Part shown: positions 13,466-20,981 of the stretch, in pieces
Layout: the number at the start of each line of letters is the position of its first letter
Position numbering within the stretch: position 1 is the first letter of the stretch
Virus record (IMG/VR): IMGVR_UViG_3300014492_000036
Span: 1-20,981 of that record
Length of the DNA stretch: 20,981 bases
Reading direction: 5' to 3' (one strand)
DNA from: a virus
Notes under the pieces: model-generated
The model's database searches: none
Seen by the model: the letters and a program-made list of their open reading frames with translations, nothing else
What the model was told of the DNA's origin: nothing
Made by a program: the position numbers and the translations under genes

Positions 13466-14719
13466 ATGGTCGATGAAGTAACGGTCAAATTCGGCGCCGA
13501 TGTCGGCGAGTTGCAACAGGGTCTCGCCGACGTGCAAAGCGCGCTCGGCGAGCTCGCGCCGCAGCTCAAGGGCGTCTCGGACGGGCTCGCGCAGGCGGCG
13601 CAAAAGTCGGCGCCGCTCTCCGGCCAGTTCAAGGATGTCGCGAGCAGCGTCTCCGGCGATCTCGTCAATGCGCTGAAGCTCGCCAAGACGCAGATCGAGG
13701 GCGAGATCAAGGCGCAACAGGACGCGCTGGCGATCAAGAAAGTGATCTACGACGGCGAAGCCAGCCTGAAGAACATAAGCGAGGAAGAAAAGCTCGACCT
13801 CGTTAAGAAGGCGACGCAAGCGGAATATGAAGCGCATCGCGCGCTGCTGCAGAAGGAGGCCGATCTCGAAGGCCAGAGCGCGCAGCAAAAGCAGGCGGCG
13901 CTGAACAAGATCGCGCAGCTCGACGCGAACCACCAGAAGCAGGCGCTGCAACTCGCCTATCAATCCGCGCAGGAGCAGGCGCAAATCTGGCAGGATCTCT
14001 CAAGCCGCATCAGCCAGGGCATGTCCGGCGCGATCATGGGGCTGCTGCAGCACACCACGACCTTTCGCGAGGCCGCGCGCCAGATGGCGGTGCAGATCAC
14101 GCAATATTTCGTGAAGATGGGCACGGACTGGATCGCCGACTACGCCATGACCATCGCGCGCAACATAGCAACGCATGTGATGGGCGAACAGACCATGACG
14201 GCGGCGACGCAGGCGGGCGTCGCGGAGCGCAGCGCCAGCGTCGCGGCGGGCGGCGTCGCTGATCTCGCGGCCAAGGCGACGGCGGTGCTCAAAAGCATCA
14301 TGACCTCATCGGCCGAGGCTTTCGCCGGCGTCTTCGGCTTCATGGCGCCCTTGATGGGACCGGCTGCGGCTGGCCCGGCGGCGGCGGCGCAGACCGCCGT
14401 CGCCGGCATGGCCAGCGTGGCGTCATTCGACATCGGGGCCTGGAGCATTCCCGAAGATCAGCTCGCGATGGTGCATAAGAACGAGCTGGTGATGACCGCG
14501 AGTCAGGGCGAAGCCTTCCGCAATGTGCTCGACAATGCGAGCGGCAACAGCGGCGGAGATACGCATGTGCATGCGCCGGTGAATTTCCACGTGCATGCGA
14601 TGGACTCTCAGGGCGTCGCGAACTTCCTGCAAGGCAACGGCAAGGAAATCATGCGCGCGATGGCGGCGCATGTGCGAGACGGCGCGCATCTCGGCCTGCG
14701 CGGGTTGAATCCGGCGTGA
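13466..14719 (+). CDS. Tail tape measure protein (short, 417 aa)
   Basis: The ATG at 13466 has a weak AGGCGG upstream. The N-terminus VTVKFGADVGELQQGLADVQ is the standard opening of tape measure proteins. It is followed by long helical, Gln/Ala/Lys-rich coiled-coil segments (EEEKLDLVKKATQAEYEAHR, AALNKIAQLDANHQKQALQL), a hydrophobic Ala/Gly-rich part near 14280-14430 and a C-terminal THVHAPVNFHVHAMDSQG motif common in alphaproteobacterial tape measures. The protein sets tail length and is ejected during infection. By the usual ~1.5 Angstrom per residue rule, 417 residues predict a tail of about 60 nm, short for a siphophage. No lytic domain is evident. Confidence 0.85.
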   Translation: MVDEVTVKFGADVGELQQGLADVQSALGELAPQLKGVSDGLAQAAQKSAPLSGQFKDVASSVSGDLVNALKLAKTQIEGEIKAQQDALAIKKVIYDGEASLKNISEEEKLDLVKKATQAEYEAHRALLQKEADLEGQSAQQKQAALNKIAQLDANHQKQALQLAYQSAQEQAQIWQDLSSRISQGMSGAIMGLLQHTTTFREAARQMAVQITQYFVKMGTDWIADYAMTIARNIATHVMGEQTMTAATQAGVAERSASVAAGGVADLAAKATAVLKSIMTSSAEAFAGVFGFMAPLMGPAAAGPAAAAQTAVAGMASVASFDIGAWSIPEDQLAMVHKNELVMTASQGEAFRNVLDNASGNSGGDTHVHAPVNFHVHAMDSQGVANFLQGNGKEIMRAMAAHVRDGAHLGLRGLNPA

Positions 14720-14723
14720 ATTC

Positions 14724-14749
14724 CCCTCTCCCCGCGCGCGGAGAGAGGG
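14724..14749. repeat. Imperfect hairpin after the tape measure gene
   Basis: ccctctc pairs with gagaggg around a GC-rich centre. It resembles the hairpin at 9056-9079 and lies in the 70-base gap before the next gene. Confidence 0.6.
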
Positions 14750-14790
14750 AGACGCGCACGCAGTCGCCCCCATAATAAATCGAGTTCCGC

Positions 14791-17259
14791 ATGACCTTTC
14801 CCTATATCGGCGGCATAAATCTCATCCCGGCGTCGGGAGAGTTTGTCTATGACACGATCGCCTATAGCGGCCAGCAACCGGGCGGCGTCATGGCGCCGAT
14901 AAACACTTATCATGCGCCGGGCGGAACGCGCACCGACGTCATGTATGCGCTCGATCAATTGCAGACGGCGCTGCCAGACTGCACGAGCGTCGCGCTGGTC
15001 GTGCAATGGCTGGGAAACTCCCTCGACGCCTCGCAATGCAAGATCTATCCGTCATCCACTTTCATCGGCGGCGGCTTTCAGCCGACGGCGGGCGGCAGCG
15101 ATTCATGGCGAGTCTCCGATGTGACCCTGGCGACCAGCGGGCTCATTCCGATCAGCAGGCCCGATGGCGTTCATGCGGCCTATGGCGGCACGCCGTCCGA
15201 TCAATCCGTCGTGCGCTGCCTGCAGGAGATCAAGCGGCGCGGGCTCAAGGCCTCGCTCTATGTCATGATGAACATGGATGTGACCGGACAGCCCTGGCGC
15301 GGGCTCGTCACTTACGCCAGCGATGTCTCAGCCGCCGCAACCTCCGCCGCCCTGAGCTTTCTTGGCTCCGCCGCGACCTCGCAATTCACACAGGACGCGA
15401 CAAATCTGACCGTGCATTACTCGGGCAATGTGCTCGACTTCACCTATCGTCGCTTCGTTCTGCATTACGCCAATCTCGCGGTCATCGCGGGCGGCGTCTC
15501 GGTCTTCGCCATTGGCTCCGAATTGCGCGGGCTGGAGGCGATACGCGGCCCCGCCTGGACGCCCGCCGGAACGACGGACGCGAGCGGCAATGCGGTCTGG
15601 GATTATCCTTTCGTCGCGGGCCTCGTCGCGCTCGCCAACGACTGCCGCTCCGTTTTCGATGCGGCGGGTCTGACCAGGAATCTCGCCACGCGCGCGAACC
15701 TGATCACTTATTCGGCTGACTGGTCGCAATGGACGGGCGTGCAGCACGCGGGCGTCTCCGGCATATTCCCGCATCTCGACAGTCTCTACGCCTCACCGAA
15801 CATCGACTTTGTTTCGATCGACAATTACATGCCGCTGTCCGACTGGACCACGGGAACTGGCGGCGTCGACGCACGGAACTGGCGCGCGTCCGCGCCCGCG
15901 TCATGGCCCGTTAGCCAGCCAGATACAATCGGCTTCGGCCTCACATCCGCGCCCGACATTCATGACAGGAATTATCTCAAGGCCAATATCGAAGGCGGAG
16001 AGAAATTCAATTACTGGTATTCGGACTCCGCCAGCGCGCCGGCGCTAGACCCCAATGGAACCCTGCAACAGGTGACGGCGCCGCAGGGCGACAGGCTAGC
16101 GCAGGCGCGTAACGCCTATTACGCGGGCCAGCAATTGCTGGCATTCAAGCAATTGCGCTGGTGGTGGAGCAATCAGCATCACGCGGTCTATGACGCCGCC
16201 GACGGCGCCGGAGTCGCGCCGCACGGCCCGCAAACGGAATGGGTTCCGCAATCGAAGAGCATCGGCTTTCTCGAATATGGCTTTCCCACCAGCGACCGCG
16301 CGACCAATGAGCCGAACATTTTCTTCAACCCTGCCTCAACCTCCGGCGGCGTTCCCTTCTGGTCGGTGTGGAACGCGGCGAAATCCGCGCCGCTGACGGA
16401 TAATGCAATTGCGCTCACTGCGCTGCAGGCGATATGGGAATATTGGACCAGCGACGGGCGCAACCAGTCTTCCGCCGCCGGCCTGCCGATGATCGCGACA
16501 GATCTCATGTTCGCCTGGTGCTGGGACGCGCGGCCGCTGCCGCAATTTCCGCTGCGCACCGACATCTGGACCGACGGCGTCAATTGGGCCAATGGCCATT
16601 GGCTCAACGGCAAGCTTCCCTCGCTCATCGCGCCGCCGCCTTCGCCCGCGCCGAACTATGGTCCCTTTCCAACATTTCCGTTGCTGCCCGGACAAGGCTG
16701 GTCGAGCGTCGTCCGGCCAAAGTTCGCAACGCAAGCGCATGATCGCGCCTCTGGCAAATCCTCGCGCCGCGCGAAGATGCGCTGGCCGCTTTACGAGATC
16801 GAACTGACATTCGATTTCCTGCGCGGCGACGCGACGCAGGAGTTGCAGCAGATCTCCGGCTTCTTCGCCAGCCAGCAAGGACAGGCGCAGCCCTTCTGGC
16901 TCGCGCCGCCGGGCCTTTCGGCGATGACAGGACAACTGCTTGGAACCGGAGACGGCGTGACGAGCGTGTTTCCGCTCATGCGCACGACGGGTGGCTTCAC
17001 CGAACCTCTAGCCGGCGTCTCCAATGTCGGCACGGTCTATGTCGGGGGAAGCGCCCTGCCCTGGAACACTTGGAGCGTTTCCAGCGGCTACCAGCCATCC
17101 TTGACGCTGACAATCGCGCCACCCGCGGGCGCGGCGGTGACGATGGACGCCAGCGCGCTTTGGCTCTGCCGCTTCAATGACGACGCGCTCAGCCTTGAGC
17201 AGTTCGCTTACAACCTCTTCCGCTCCAGACGCGTGAAGCTGACGACTGTGAAGCTTTAG
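14791..17259 (+). CDS. GTA-type TIM-barrel tail protein fused to a DUF2460-like domain
   Basis: The ribosome binding site is weak (CGAG). Residues ~1-620 are the glycoside-hydrolase-like TIM barrel known from gene transfer agent tail proteins. Evidence is VFAIGSELRGLE (E244, acid/base position), NLITYSADWSQW, SPNIDFVSIDNYMPLSDW, and SIGFLEYGFPTSD with EPNIFFNP (E495, nucleophile position). Both expected glutamates are present, so it may be active on surface glycans or peptidoglycan. Residues ~640-822 are a DUF2460-like module (RRAKMRWPLYEIELTFDFLR, GDGVTSVFPLMRTTGG, ALWLCRFNDDALSLEQF, RRVKLTTVKL), paralogous to the separate protein encoded next. In RcGTA the TIM barrel belongs to the large g15 protein at the end of the cluster, so the fusion and position here are a rearranged arrangement. 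Confidence 0.85.
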   Translation: MTFPYIGGINLIPASGEFVYDTIAYSGQQPGGVMAPINTYHAPGGTRTDVMYALDQLQTALPDCTSVALVVQWLGNSLDASQCKIYPSSTFIGGGFQPTAGGSDSWRVSDVTLATSGLIPISRPDGVHAAYGGTPSDQSVVRCLQEIKRRGLKASLYVMMNMDVTGQPWRGLVTYASDVSAAATSAALSFLGSAATSQFTQDATNLTVHYSGNVLDFTYRRFVLHYANLAVIAGGVSVFAIGSELRGLEAIRGPAWTPAGTTDASGNAVWDYPFVAGLVALANDCRSVFDAAGLTRNLATRANLITYSADWSQWTGVQHAGVSGIFPHLDSLYASPNIDFVSIDNYMPLSDWTTGTGGVDARNWRASAPASWPVSQPDTIGFGLTSAPDIHDRNYLKANIEGGEKFNYWYSDSASAPALDPNGTLQQVTAPQGDRLAQARNAYYAGQQLLAFKQLRWWWSNQHHAVYDAADGAGVAPHGPQTEWVPQSKSIGFLEYGFPTSDRATNEPNIFFNPASTSGGVPFWSVWNAAKSAPLTDNAIALTALQAIWEYWTSDGRNQSSAAGLPMIATDLMFAWCWDARPLPQFPLRTDIWTDGVNWANGHWLNGKLPSLIAPPPSPAPNYGPFPTFPLLPGQGWSSVVRPKFATQAHDRASGKSSRRAKMRWPLYEIELTFDFLRGDATQELQQISGFFASQQGQAQPFWLAPPGLSAMTGQLLGTGDGVTSVFPLMRTTGGFTEPLAGVSNVGTVYVGGSALPWNTWSVSSGYQPSLTLTIAPPAGAAVTMDASALWLCRFNDDALSLEQFAYNLFRSRRVKLTTVKL

Positions 17260-17263
17260 CGGC

Positions 17264-17324
17264 CCCCCACCCGACCCGGCCATAGCCCGTCATTCTTGAC
17301 AGACCATGGCGCGACGGGTGGGGG
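17264..17324. repeat. Long intergenic palindrome, REP-like (copy 3)
   Basis: cccccacccg at 17264 pairs with cgggtggggg ending at 17324. Inside it, ccatagcccgtca and tgacagaccatgg (17280-17309) pair with two mismatches around ttct. The 3' half is nearly identical to 281-319. It fills the 99-base gap between the TIM-barrel gene and the DUF2460 gene and is the most complete copy of this family in the window. Confidence 0.8.
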
Positions 17325-17358
17325 TTGCGAAACCCACAGACCATTCCAACGAGTCCCC

Positions 17359-17964
17359 ATGTCTCCACCAAACTTCCCCACACTCGCGGGCCAGGGCTTC
17401 GTGACGAGGACGCCCGTCGCCGCGACCATTGTCGCGGAGCACGACTCCGGCCGCGAAGTCCGCAACTCGCTTTACGGTGGACTCTATGAATTCGAGGTCG
17501 CCTTCGAAGGTCTCGCCTCGGACGGCGCGATGAACCCCGGCCTTGGCGCGGCGTCGCTGCAGGCGGTGATGGGGCTTTATCTCCAATGCGCCGGTGGCCT
17601 CGGAACGTTCCTCTACACGGACCCCAACGACAATTCCGCAGTCAATCAGACCATCGCCGTCGGCGACGGAGCGACCACGCAATTCCCATTCAAGCGCGCC
17701 ATCGGCGCGGCGCTGGAGACGGTTGGATTCGTCACCGGCGTCACGAGCGTCACGCTTGGCGGCGTCGCGCAATCCTCCGGCTGGTCGCTGACCGCGCCCA
17801 ACATTCTGTCCGTCGCGACGGCGCCCGCCAGCGGCGCGGTCATAGCGGCGACGTTCACCTACGCCTTTGCCTGCCGCTTTCTCGACGACACGCAGGATTT
17901 CGAGAACTTCATGCAAAACCTCTGGGCCGCGAAATCCGTCAAATTCAGGAGCGTGCGGCAATGA
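17359..17964 (+). CDS. DUF2460 distal tail protein (RcGTA g12-like)
   Basis: The ATG at 17359 is chosen because an earlier in-frame ATG lies within the palindrome. The ribosome binding site is weak (ACGAG). The 201-residue protein shows the DUF2460 pattern: SLYGGLYEFEVAFEGL, LQAVMGLYLQCAGGLGTFLY, YTDPNDN, AVGDGATTQFPFKR, a repeated-strand GWSLTAPNILSVATAPASGA and a C-terminal TYAFACRFLDDTQDFENFMQ with a final KSVKFRSVRQ. In RcGTA the homologue forms the distal tail ring connecting tube and hub. It overlaps the next gene by ATGA, which matches the g12-g13 order of gene transfer agents. Confidence 0.85.
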   Translation: MSPPNFPTLAGQGFVTRTPVAATIVAEHDSGREVRNSLYGGLYEFEVAFEGLASDGAMNPGLGAASLQAVMGLYLQCAGGLGTFLYTDPNDNSAVNQTIAVGDGATTQFPFKRAIGAALETVGFVTGVTSVTLGGVAQSSGWSLTAPNILSVATAPASGAVIAATFTYAFACRFLDDTQDFENFMQNLWAAKSVKFRSVRQ

Positions 17965-18833
17965 AAAACGCCTCCCCCGTGCTCGTCTCCTTTCTCGCGC
18001 AGGCGCGCGCGAACAGGGACATGACCATCGCTTTCGCGGAATGTTTCACCTTCACGCAGGCGACGGGAACCATCCTCGCCTATACCAACGCCGATGTTCC
18101 GATCGGCTATGCGGGCAAGCTGTTTCTCGCCAACGGCCCGCTGGTGTCGGGCCTGAAATATCGCGCCTCGACCGGGCTCAACGTCGACCGGCAGGAGATC
18201 GTCATCGCCGCGCGGCCGGGCGATCTCGCCAGCGGCGCGCCCTTCCTCACCGCGCTGCGCGACGGCGCCTTCGACGGCTGCATATTGCAGCGCGACCGGG
18301 TGTTTTTCTCGGACTATGTAGGCGGAACGCTCGTCGACGGCGTGACGCTGTTTCACGGCCGCGTCTCCACTGTCGATGAAGTCGGACGCACCAAGGCGCG
18401 CGTGACCGTCGCCAATGATCTTGTGCTGCTCGACGTCGACATGCCGCGCAACATCTTCGCGCCGACCTGCCTGCATACGTTGTATGACCTTGGCTGCGGC
18501 ATTCCGGCAGGCGCCTTCTCGACCAATGACGTCGCGGGCGCCGGATCAAGCGCGACGCTGATCAATTTCGCGGGCGCGCAGGCGGCGCATGCGCAAGGCT
18601 CGCTGATTTTCTCAATGGGCGTCAACGCGGGCCTGCGCGTTGCGATCAAATCCGTGGTCGCGGGCGTCTCGGCGACGCTGATGTATCCGCTTCCCAATGC
18701 GCCTGCTCCCGGCGACGCGCTCACCGCCTTCTGGGGCTGCGACCACACGATGGGAACCTGCCAGGCGAAGTTCGACAATCTGGCGAATTTCCGCGCCTTC
18801 CCCTTCGTACCGCCGCCGCAGATGGCGGTGTGA
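17961..18833 (+). CDS. DUF2163/BR0599-type tail hub protein (RcGTA g13-like)
   Basis: The start overlaps the previous stop by four bases. The 290-residue protein has an N-terminal DUF2163 half (MTIAFAECFTFTQATGTILA, VSGLKYRASTGLNVDRQEI) and a C-terminal BR0599-type half with APTCLHTLYDLGCG and FWGCDHTMGTCQAKFDNLAN followed by FRAFPF. Four cysteines (C170, C179, C260, C267) are placed like those that hold an iron-sulfur cluster in related tail hub proteins such as RcGTA g13 and lambda gpL. It likely forms the hub between distal tail and tip. All four cysteines are present, so cluster binding is plausible. Confidence 0.87.
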   Translation: MKNASPVLVSFLAQARANRDMTIAFAECFTFTQATGTILAYTNADVPIGYAGKLFLANGPLVSGLKYRASTGLNVDRQEIVIAARPGDLASGAPFLTALRDGAFDGCILQRDRVFFSDYVGGTLVDGVTLFHGRVSTVDEVGRTKARVTVANDLVLLDVDMPRNIFAPTCLHTLYDLGCGIPAGAFSTNDVAGAGSSATLINFAGAQAAHAQGSLIFSMGVNAGLRVAIKSVVAGVSATLMYPLPNAPAPGDALTAFWGCDHTMGTCQAKFDNLANFRAFPFVPPPQMAV

Positions 18834-18858
18834 ACGCGCCTTTCACAGGACTCTCCCC

Positions 18859-19296
18859 ATGCGCAACGCCATCGTCGCCGAGGCGCGGTCGTGGATCGGC
18901 ACGCCCTATCACAATTGCGCCGACATCAAGCGCGTCGGCGTCGATTGCGGCATGATGCTGGTGCGCGTCTATGTCGATCTTGGACTCGTCGCGCCCTTCG
19001 ATCCGCGCCCCTATACGCATGACTGGCATCTGCATCGCGGCGAGGAGCGTTACCTCGACGCCCTGCTGGCGCGCGCGGTCAGGGTCGAACGGCCAGACCA
19101 CGGCGACGTCATGCTGTTTCGCGTCGGGCGTTGCTATTCACATGGCGGCGTCGTCACGCGCGCCGATCCGCTCACCATCGTGCATGCGTCCTTTCCCGCG
19201 CAAATCGTGCTGGAGGAGACGGTGATGCAAAACGCACAGATGCGCGAGCGCGCGGACTCCGCGCTGTTCGCCAGCATTGTCGAGGTTCTGGCATGA
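18859..19296 (+). CDS. NlpC/P60 tail peptidase (RcGTA g14-like)
   Basis: ACAGGA at 18845-18850 supports the start at 18859. The 145-residue protein is a compact NlpC/P60 cysteine peptidase. It has AEARSWIGTPYHNCADIKRV, GVDCGMML with catalytic Cys30, GDVMLFRVGRCYSHGGVV with His95, and IVHAS with His109 as the likely third residue. Such tail peptidases cleave peptidoglycan peptide crosslinks to let DNA through during infection. The length matches phage and GTA versions that lack extra domains. It overlaps the next gene by ATGA. Confidence 0.88.
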   Translation: MRNAIVAEARSWIGTPYHNCADIKRVGVDCGMMLVRVYVDLGLVAPFDPRPYTHDWHLHRGEERYLDALLARAVRVERPDHGDVMLFRVGRCYSHGGVVTRADPLTIVHASFPAQIVLEETVMQNAQMRERADSALFASIVEVLA

Positions 19297-20981
19297 GCTT
19301 TCTCGCAACGAAAAAAGCCTCGCCGCAGAGCGCGATGGTATGGCCGACCTATACCGGCCTGCAATTGCAGACATCCTCGAACTCCATGCCCATACCGCTG
19401 ATGTGGGGCATGACGAAGCTGGCGGTGAACATCTTCTTCTACGCCAATTTCCAGTCGCATCCGGTCTATTCTCCGGAACAACGGACCGGCAAGGGCGGCA
19501 AGGGCGGCGGCTGGGGATTGCAGCTCACCGGCTGGACCTACAGCGCCGATCTAATGATGGCGCTGTGCGAGGGGCCGATCGTCGGCGTCAATCAATCCTG
19601 GCAGGGACAATCCTCCTACGGCGCCCAGTTCGTCACCACCGGTTGCGCCTATGGCGGCGAGGGCGCGGGTCCGGCGGTTGTGACAGGCGGAGGATCGTCG
19701 CTGTCCAGCGGCGGAGTCGCTGGAACGCTTCTCGGCGCGACCAGCGCTGGAACAGGCCTCGGCGCATTGGGGCTGACTCTCTTCAACGGAACCACGCCGC
19801 AGGCGACATGGGGCTATCTCGCGGCGAATTATCCGACGCAGGCGCTGGCCTATCCCGGCGCGGCCTATGTCTGCGCGGCCAATTACGGGCTCGGCTCGGA
19901 CGCCAGCATCGGCACGCTCAATTTCGAGGTACAGGGCCCGCTGTTCGGCACCGGCGCCAATGGCCTCGACGCCGATCCGGCGCAGGTGATCGCGGATTTC
20001 CTGCTCAATCCGCAATATGGCGTCGGCTTTCCCGGCGCCAGCATCGACGCGACGACGCTTTACGGCAGCGGTGGCGACGCCTCCGTGCAGAGCTATTGCC
20101 GCGCGATGGGGCTTTGCTTCAGCCCGTTGCTCAATCAGACCGAAAGCGCGTCGAGCGTGCTGACGCGCTGGCTGCAGCTGTTGAGCATAGCCGCCGTCTG
20201 GTCTGGCGACCGTCTGCGCTTCATCCCGTACGGCGACGCGACGGTGACCGGCAATGGCGTTGAATATGTCCCGAATCTCACGCCCGCCTTTACGCTCACG
20301 GACGACGATCTGATCTACAGCCACGGCGAGGATCCGATAAAAGTCTCGCGGCTCGATCCCTTCACGCTCGCGAATTTTCAATGGATGGAGATGCTGAACC
20401 GCACAGGCGTAAGCCCCGGCTACGCGCCTTCGACCATTCTTGAACCGCAGGGGCTTCCGGAATATCAGGCGACGCCGATCTCGGCGCGCGACCAGGCGAT
20501 GATCGAGCAATATGGCCTGCGCGTCGGCTCGACCATCACGGCGCATGAGTTCTGCGACATCAATGTCGCCTGCGTCGCCGTGCAGACGATCCTGCAGCGC
20601 GGACTTTATGTCCGCACCAATTTCAAATTCGCGCTGGGCTGGGAGTTCTGCCTGCTCGATCCAATGGACATCGTGGCGCTCACCGACGCCAATCTTGGCC
20701 TCGCCGCGCAGCCCGTGCGCATCATCGACATCGAGGAAGACGACAGCGGCAGGCTCTCGATCACCGCCGAGGAGCTGACCATCGGCGTCTCCATGCCCGC
20801 CATCAATCCGTCGGGCACAAGCGGCGGCGGTTCGATCAACACGGGCGTCGCCGCCGATCCCGTGAATGCGCCGCTGATCTTCGAGCCGCCGCCGGCCTTG
20901 ACCAACAACGCCGCTGAAATCTGGCTGGGCGCCTCGGGCGGCGCGAATGGCGTCGCCGATCCGAACTGGGGCGGATGCACG
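19293..20981 (+). CDS. Tail tip/host-specificity protein, N-terminal part (runs off the window)
   Basis: The ATG at 19293 overlaps the peptidase stop; the frame stays open for 563 codons to the window end. The product begins MSFLATKKASPQSAMVWPTY. It then has PLMWGMTKLAVNIFFYANFQ and a Gly-rich stretch, and TPQATWGYLAANYPTQALAY with AYPGAAYVCAANYGLGSDAS. The later part, QVIADFLLNPQYGVGFPGAS, SYCRAMGLCFSPLLNQ, ILQRGLYVRTNFKFALGW and LLDPMDIVALTDANLG, is characteristic of phage tail tip proteins (phage-tail_3 type, as in the C-terminal part of RcGTA g15 and lambda J-like hubs). There is no TIM barrel here; that module is encoded at 14791. The receptor-binding end is not in the window. Confidence 0.87.
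   Translation, partial: MSFLATKKASPQSAMVWPTYTGLQLQTSSNSMPIPLMWGMTKLAVNIFFYANFQSHPVYSPEQRTGKGGKGGGWGLQLTGWTYSADLMMALCEGPIVGVNQSWQGQSSYGAQFVTTGCAYGGEGAGPAVVTGGGSSLSSGGVAGTLLGATSAGTGLGALGLTLFNGTTPQATWGYLAANYPTQALAYPGAAYVCAANYGLGSDASIGTLNFEVQGPLFGTGANGLDADPAQVIADFLLNPQYGVGFPGASIDATTLYGSGGDASVQSYCRAMGLCFSPLLNQTESASSVLTRWLQLLSIAAVWSGDRLRFIPYGDATVTGNGVEYVPNLTPAFTLTDDDLIYSHGEDPIKVSRLDPFTLANFQWMEMLNRTGVSPGYAPSTILEPQGLPEYQATPISARDQAMIEQYGLRVGSTITAHEFCDINVACVAVQTILQRGLYVRTNFKFALGWEFCLLDPMDIVALTDANLGLAAQPVRIIDIEEDDSGRLSITAEELTIGVSMPAINPSGTSGGGSINTGVAADPVNAPLIFEPPPALTNNAAEIWLGASGGANGVADPNWGGCT

Noticed and set aside
19277-20263. 328-aa + strand frame over the tail-tip gene
   Set aside because: Arg/Gly-rich shadow; the frame from 19293 has an ATGA overlap and clear tail-tip motifs through the window end.
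1-20981. CRISPR array, tRNA, rRNA, insertion sequence or att site
   Set aside because: I saw no regularly spaced repeats, tRNA-like cloverleaf, transposase or terminal repeats; the direct repeats present are copied portal segments.

Overview
The window is a contiguous piece of a tailed-phage structural region, most likely an integrated prophage, in a GC-rich alphaproteobacterium. Hyphomicrobiales/Rhizobiales is the best guess. It rests on the gene order, on tail proteins of the gene-transfer-agent (RcGTA) type, and on intergenic hairpins resembling rhizobial mosaic/REP elements. No integrase, att site, tRNA or terminase lies inside the window, so the ends of the element are not seen. Nearly all genes are on the + strand with short gaps or ATGA overlaps, as in a late operon.

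Layout: (1) 2-142, the C-terminal tail of a probable Imm52-like immunity protein. (2) 461-2934, a small phage protein and a portal protein that carries a long C-terminal extension ending in a PD-(D/E)xK-like nuclease domain. (3) 2947-5932, an accessory block: a putative immunity gene, an orphan copy of the portal linker fused to a different toxin-like domain with its own small downstream gene, then a decayed portal/toxin remnant followed by an intact Imm52-like gene. (4) 6211-9041, capsid protease (with a probable built-in scaffold) and major capsid protein. (5) 9105-12912, connector, neck and tail genes: small protein, adaptor, HK97 gp10-like protein, tail terminator, small protein, tail tube, and a tail chaperone that appears to use a -1 frameshift. 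(6) 12917-13351, a minus-strand gene for an exported HNH-like protein, a moron-type insertion. (7) 13466-20981, tape measure, GTA-type TIM-barrel/DUF2460 fusion, a second DUF2460 protein, DUF2163 hub, NlpC/P60 peptidase and the start of the tail-tip (host-specificity) protein. The window ends inside that last gene.

The most unusual part is 754-5932. The portal gene looks like the carrier of a polymorphic-toxin system. Its tip carries a nuclease-like domain followed by a candidate immunity gene, and downstream lie one spare toxin/immunity cassette and one decayed one, each headed by a copied piece of the portal gene. A copy of portal positions 2001-2135 recurs at 3531-3665, exactly 1530 bp (510 codons) away and in the same reading frame. 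Homologous recombination there would swap toxin 2 onto the portal in frame. This resembles the orphan CT/immunity modules of CDI and Rhs systems and the MuF-linked toxins of temperate phages, with the portal protein itself as the carrier. Toxicity, immunity and delivery are inferred, not shown by the sequence.
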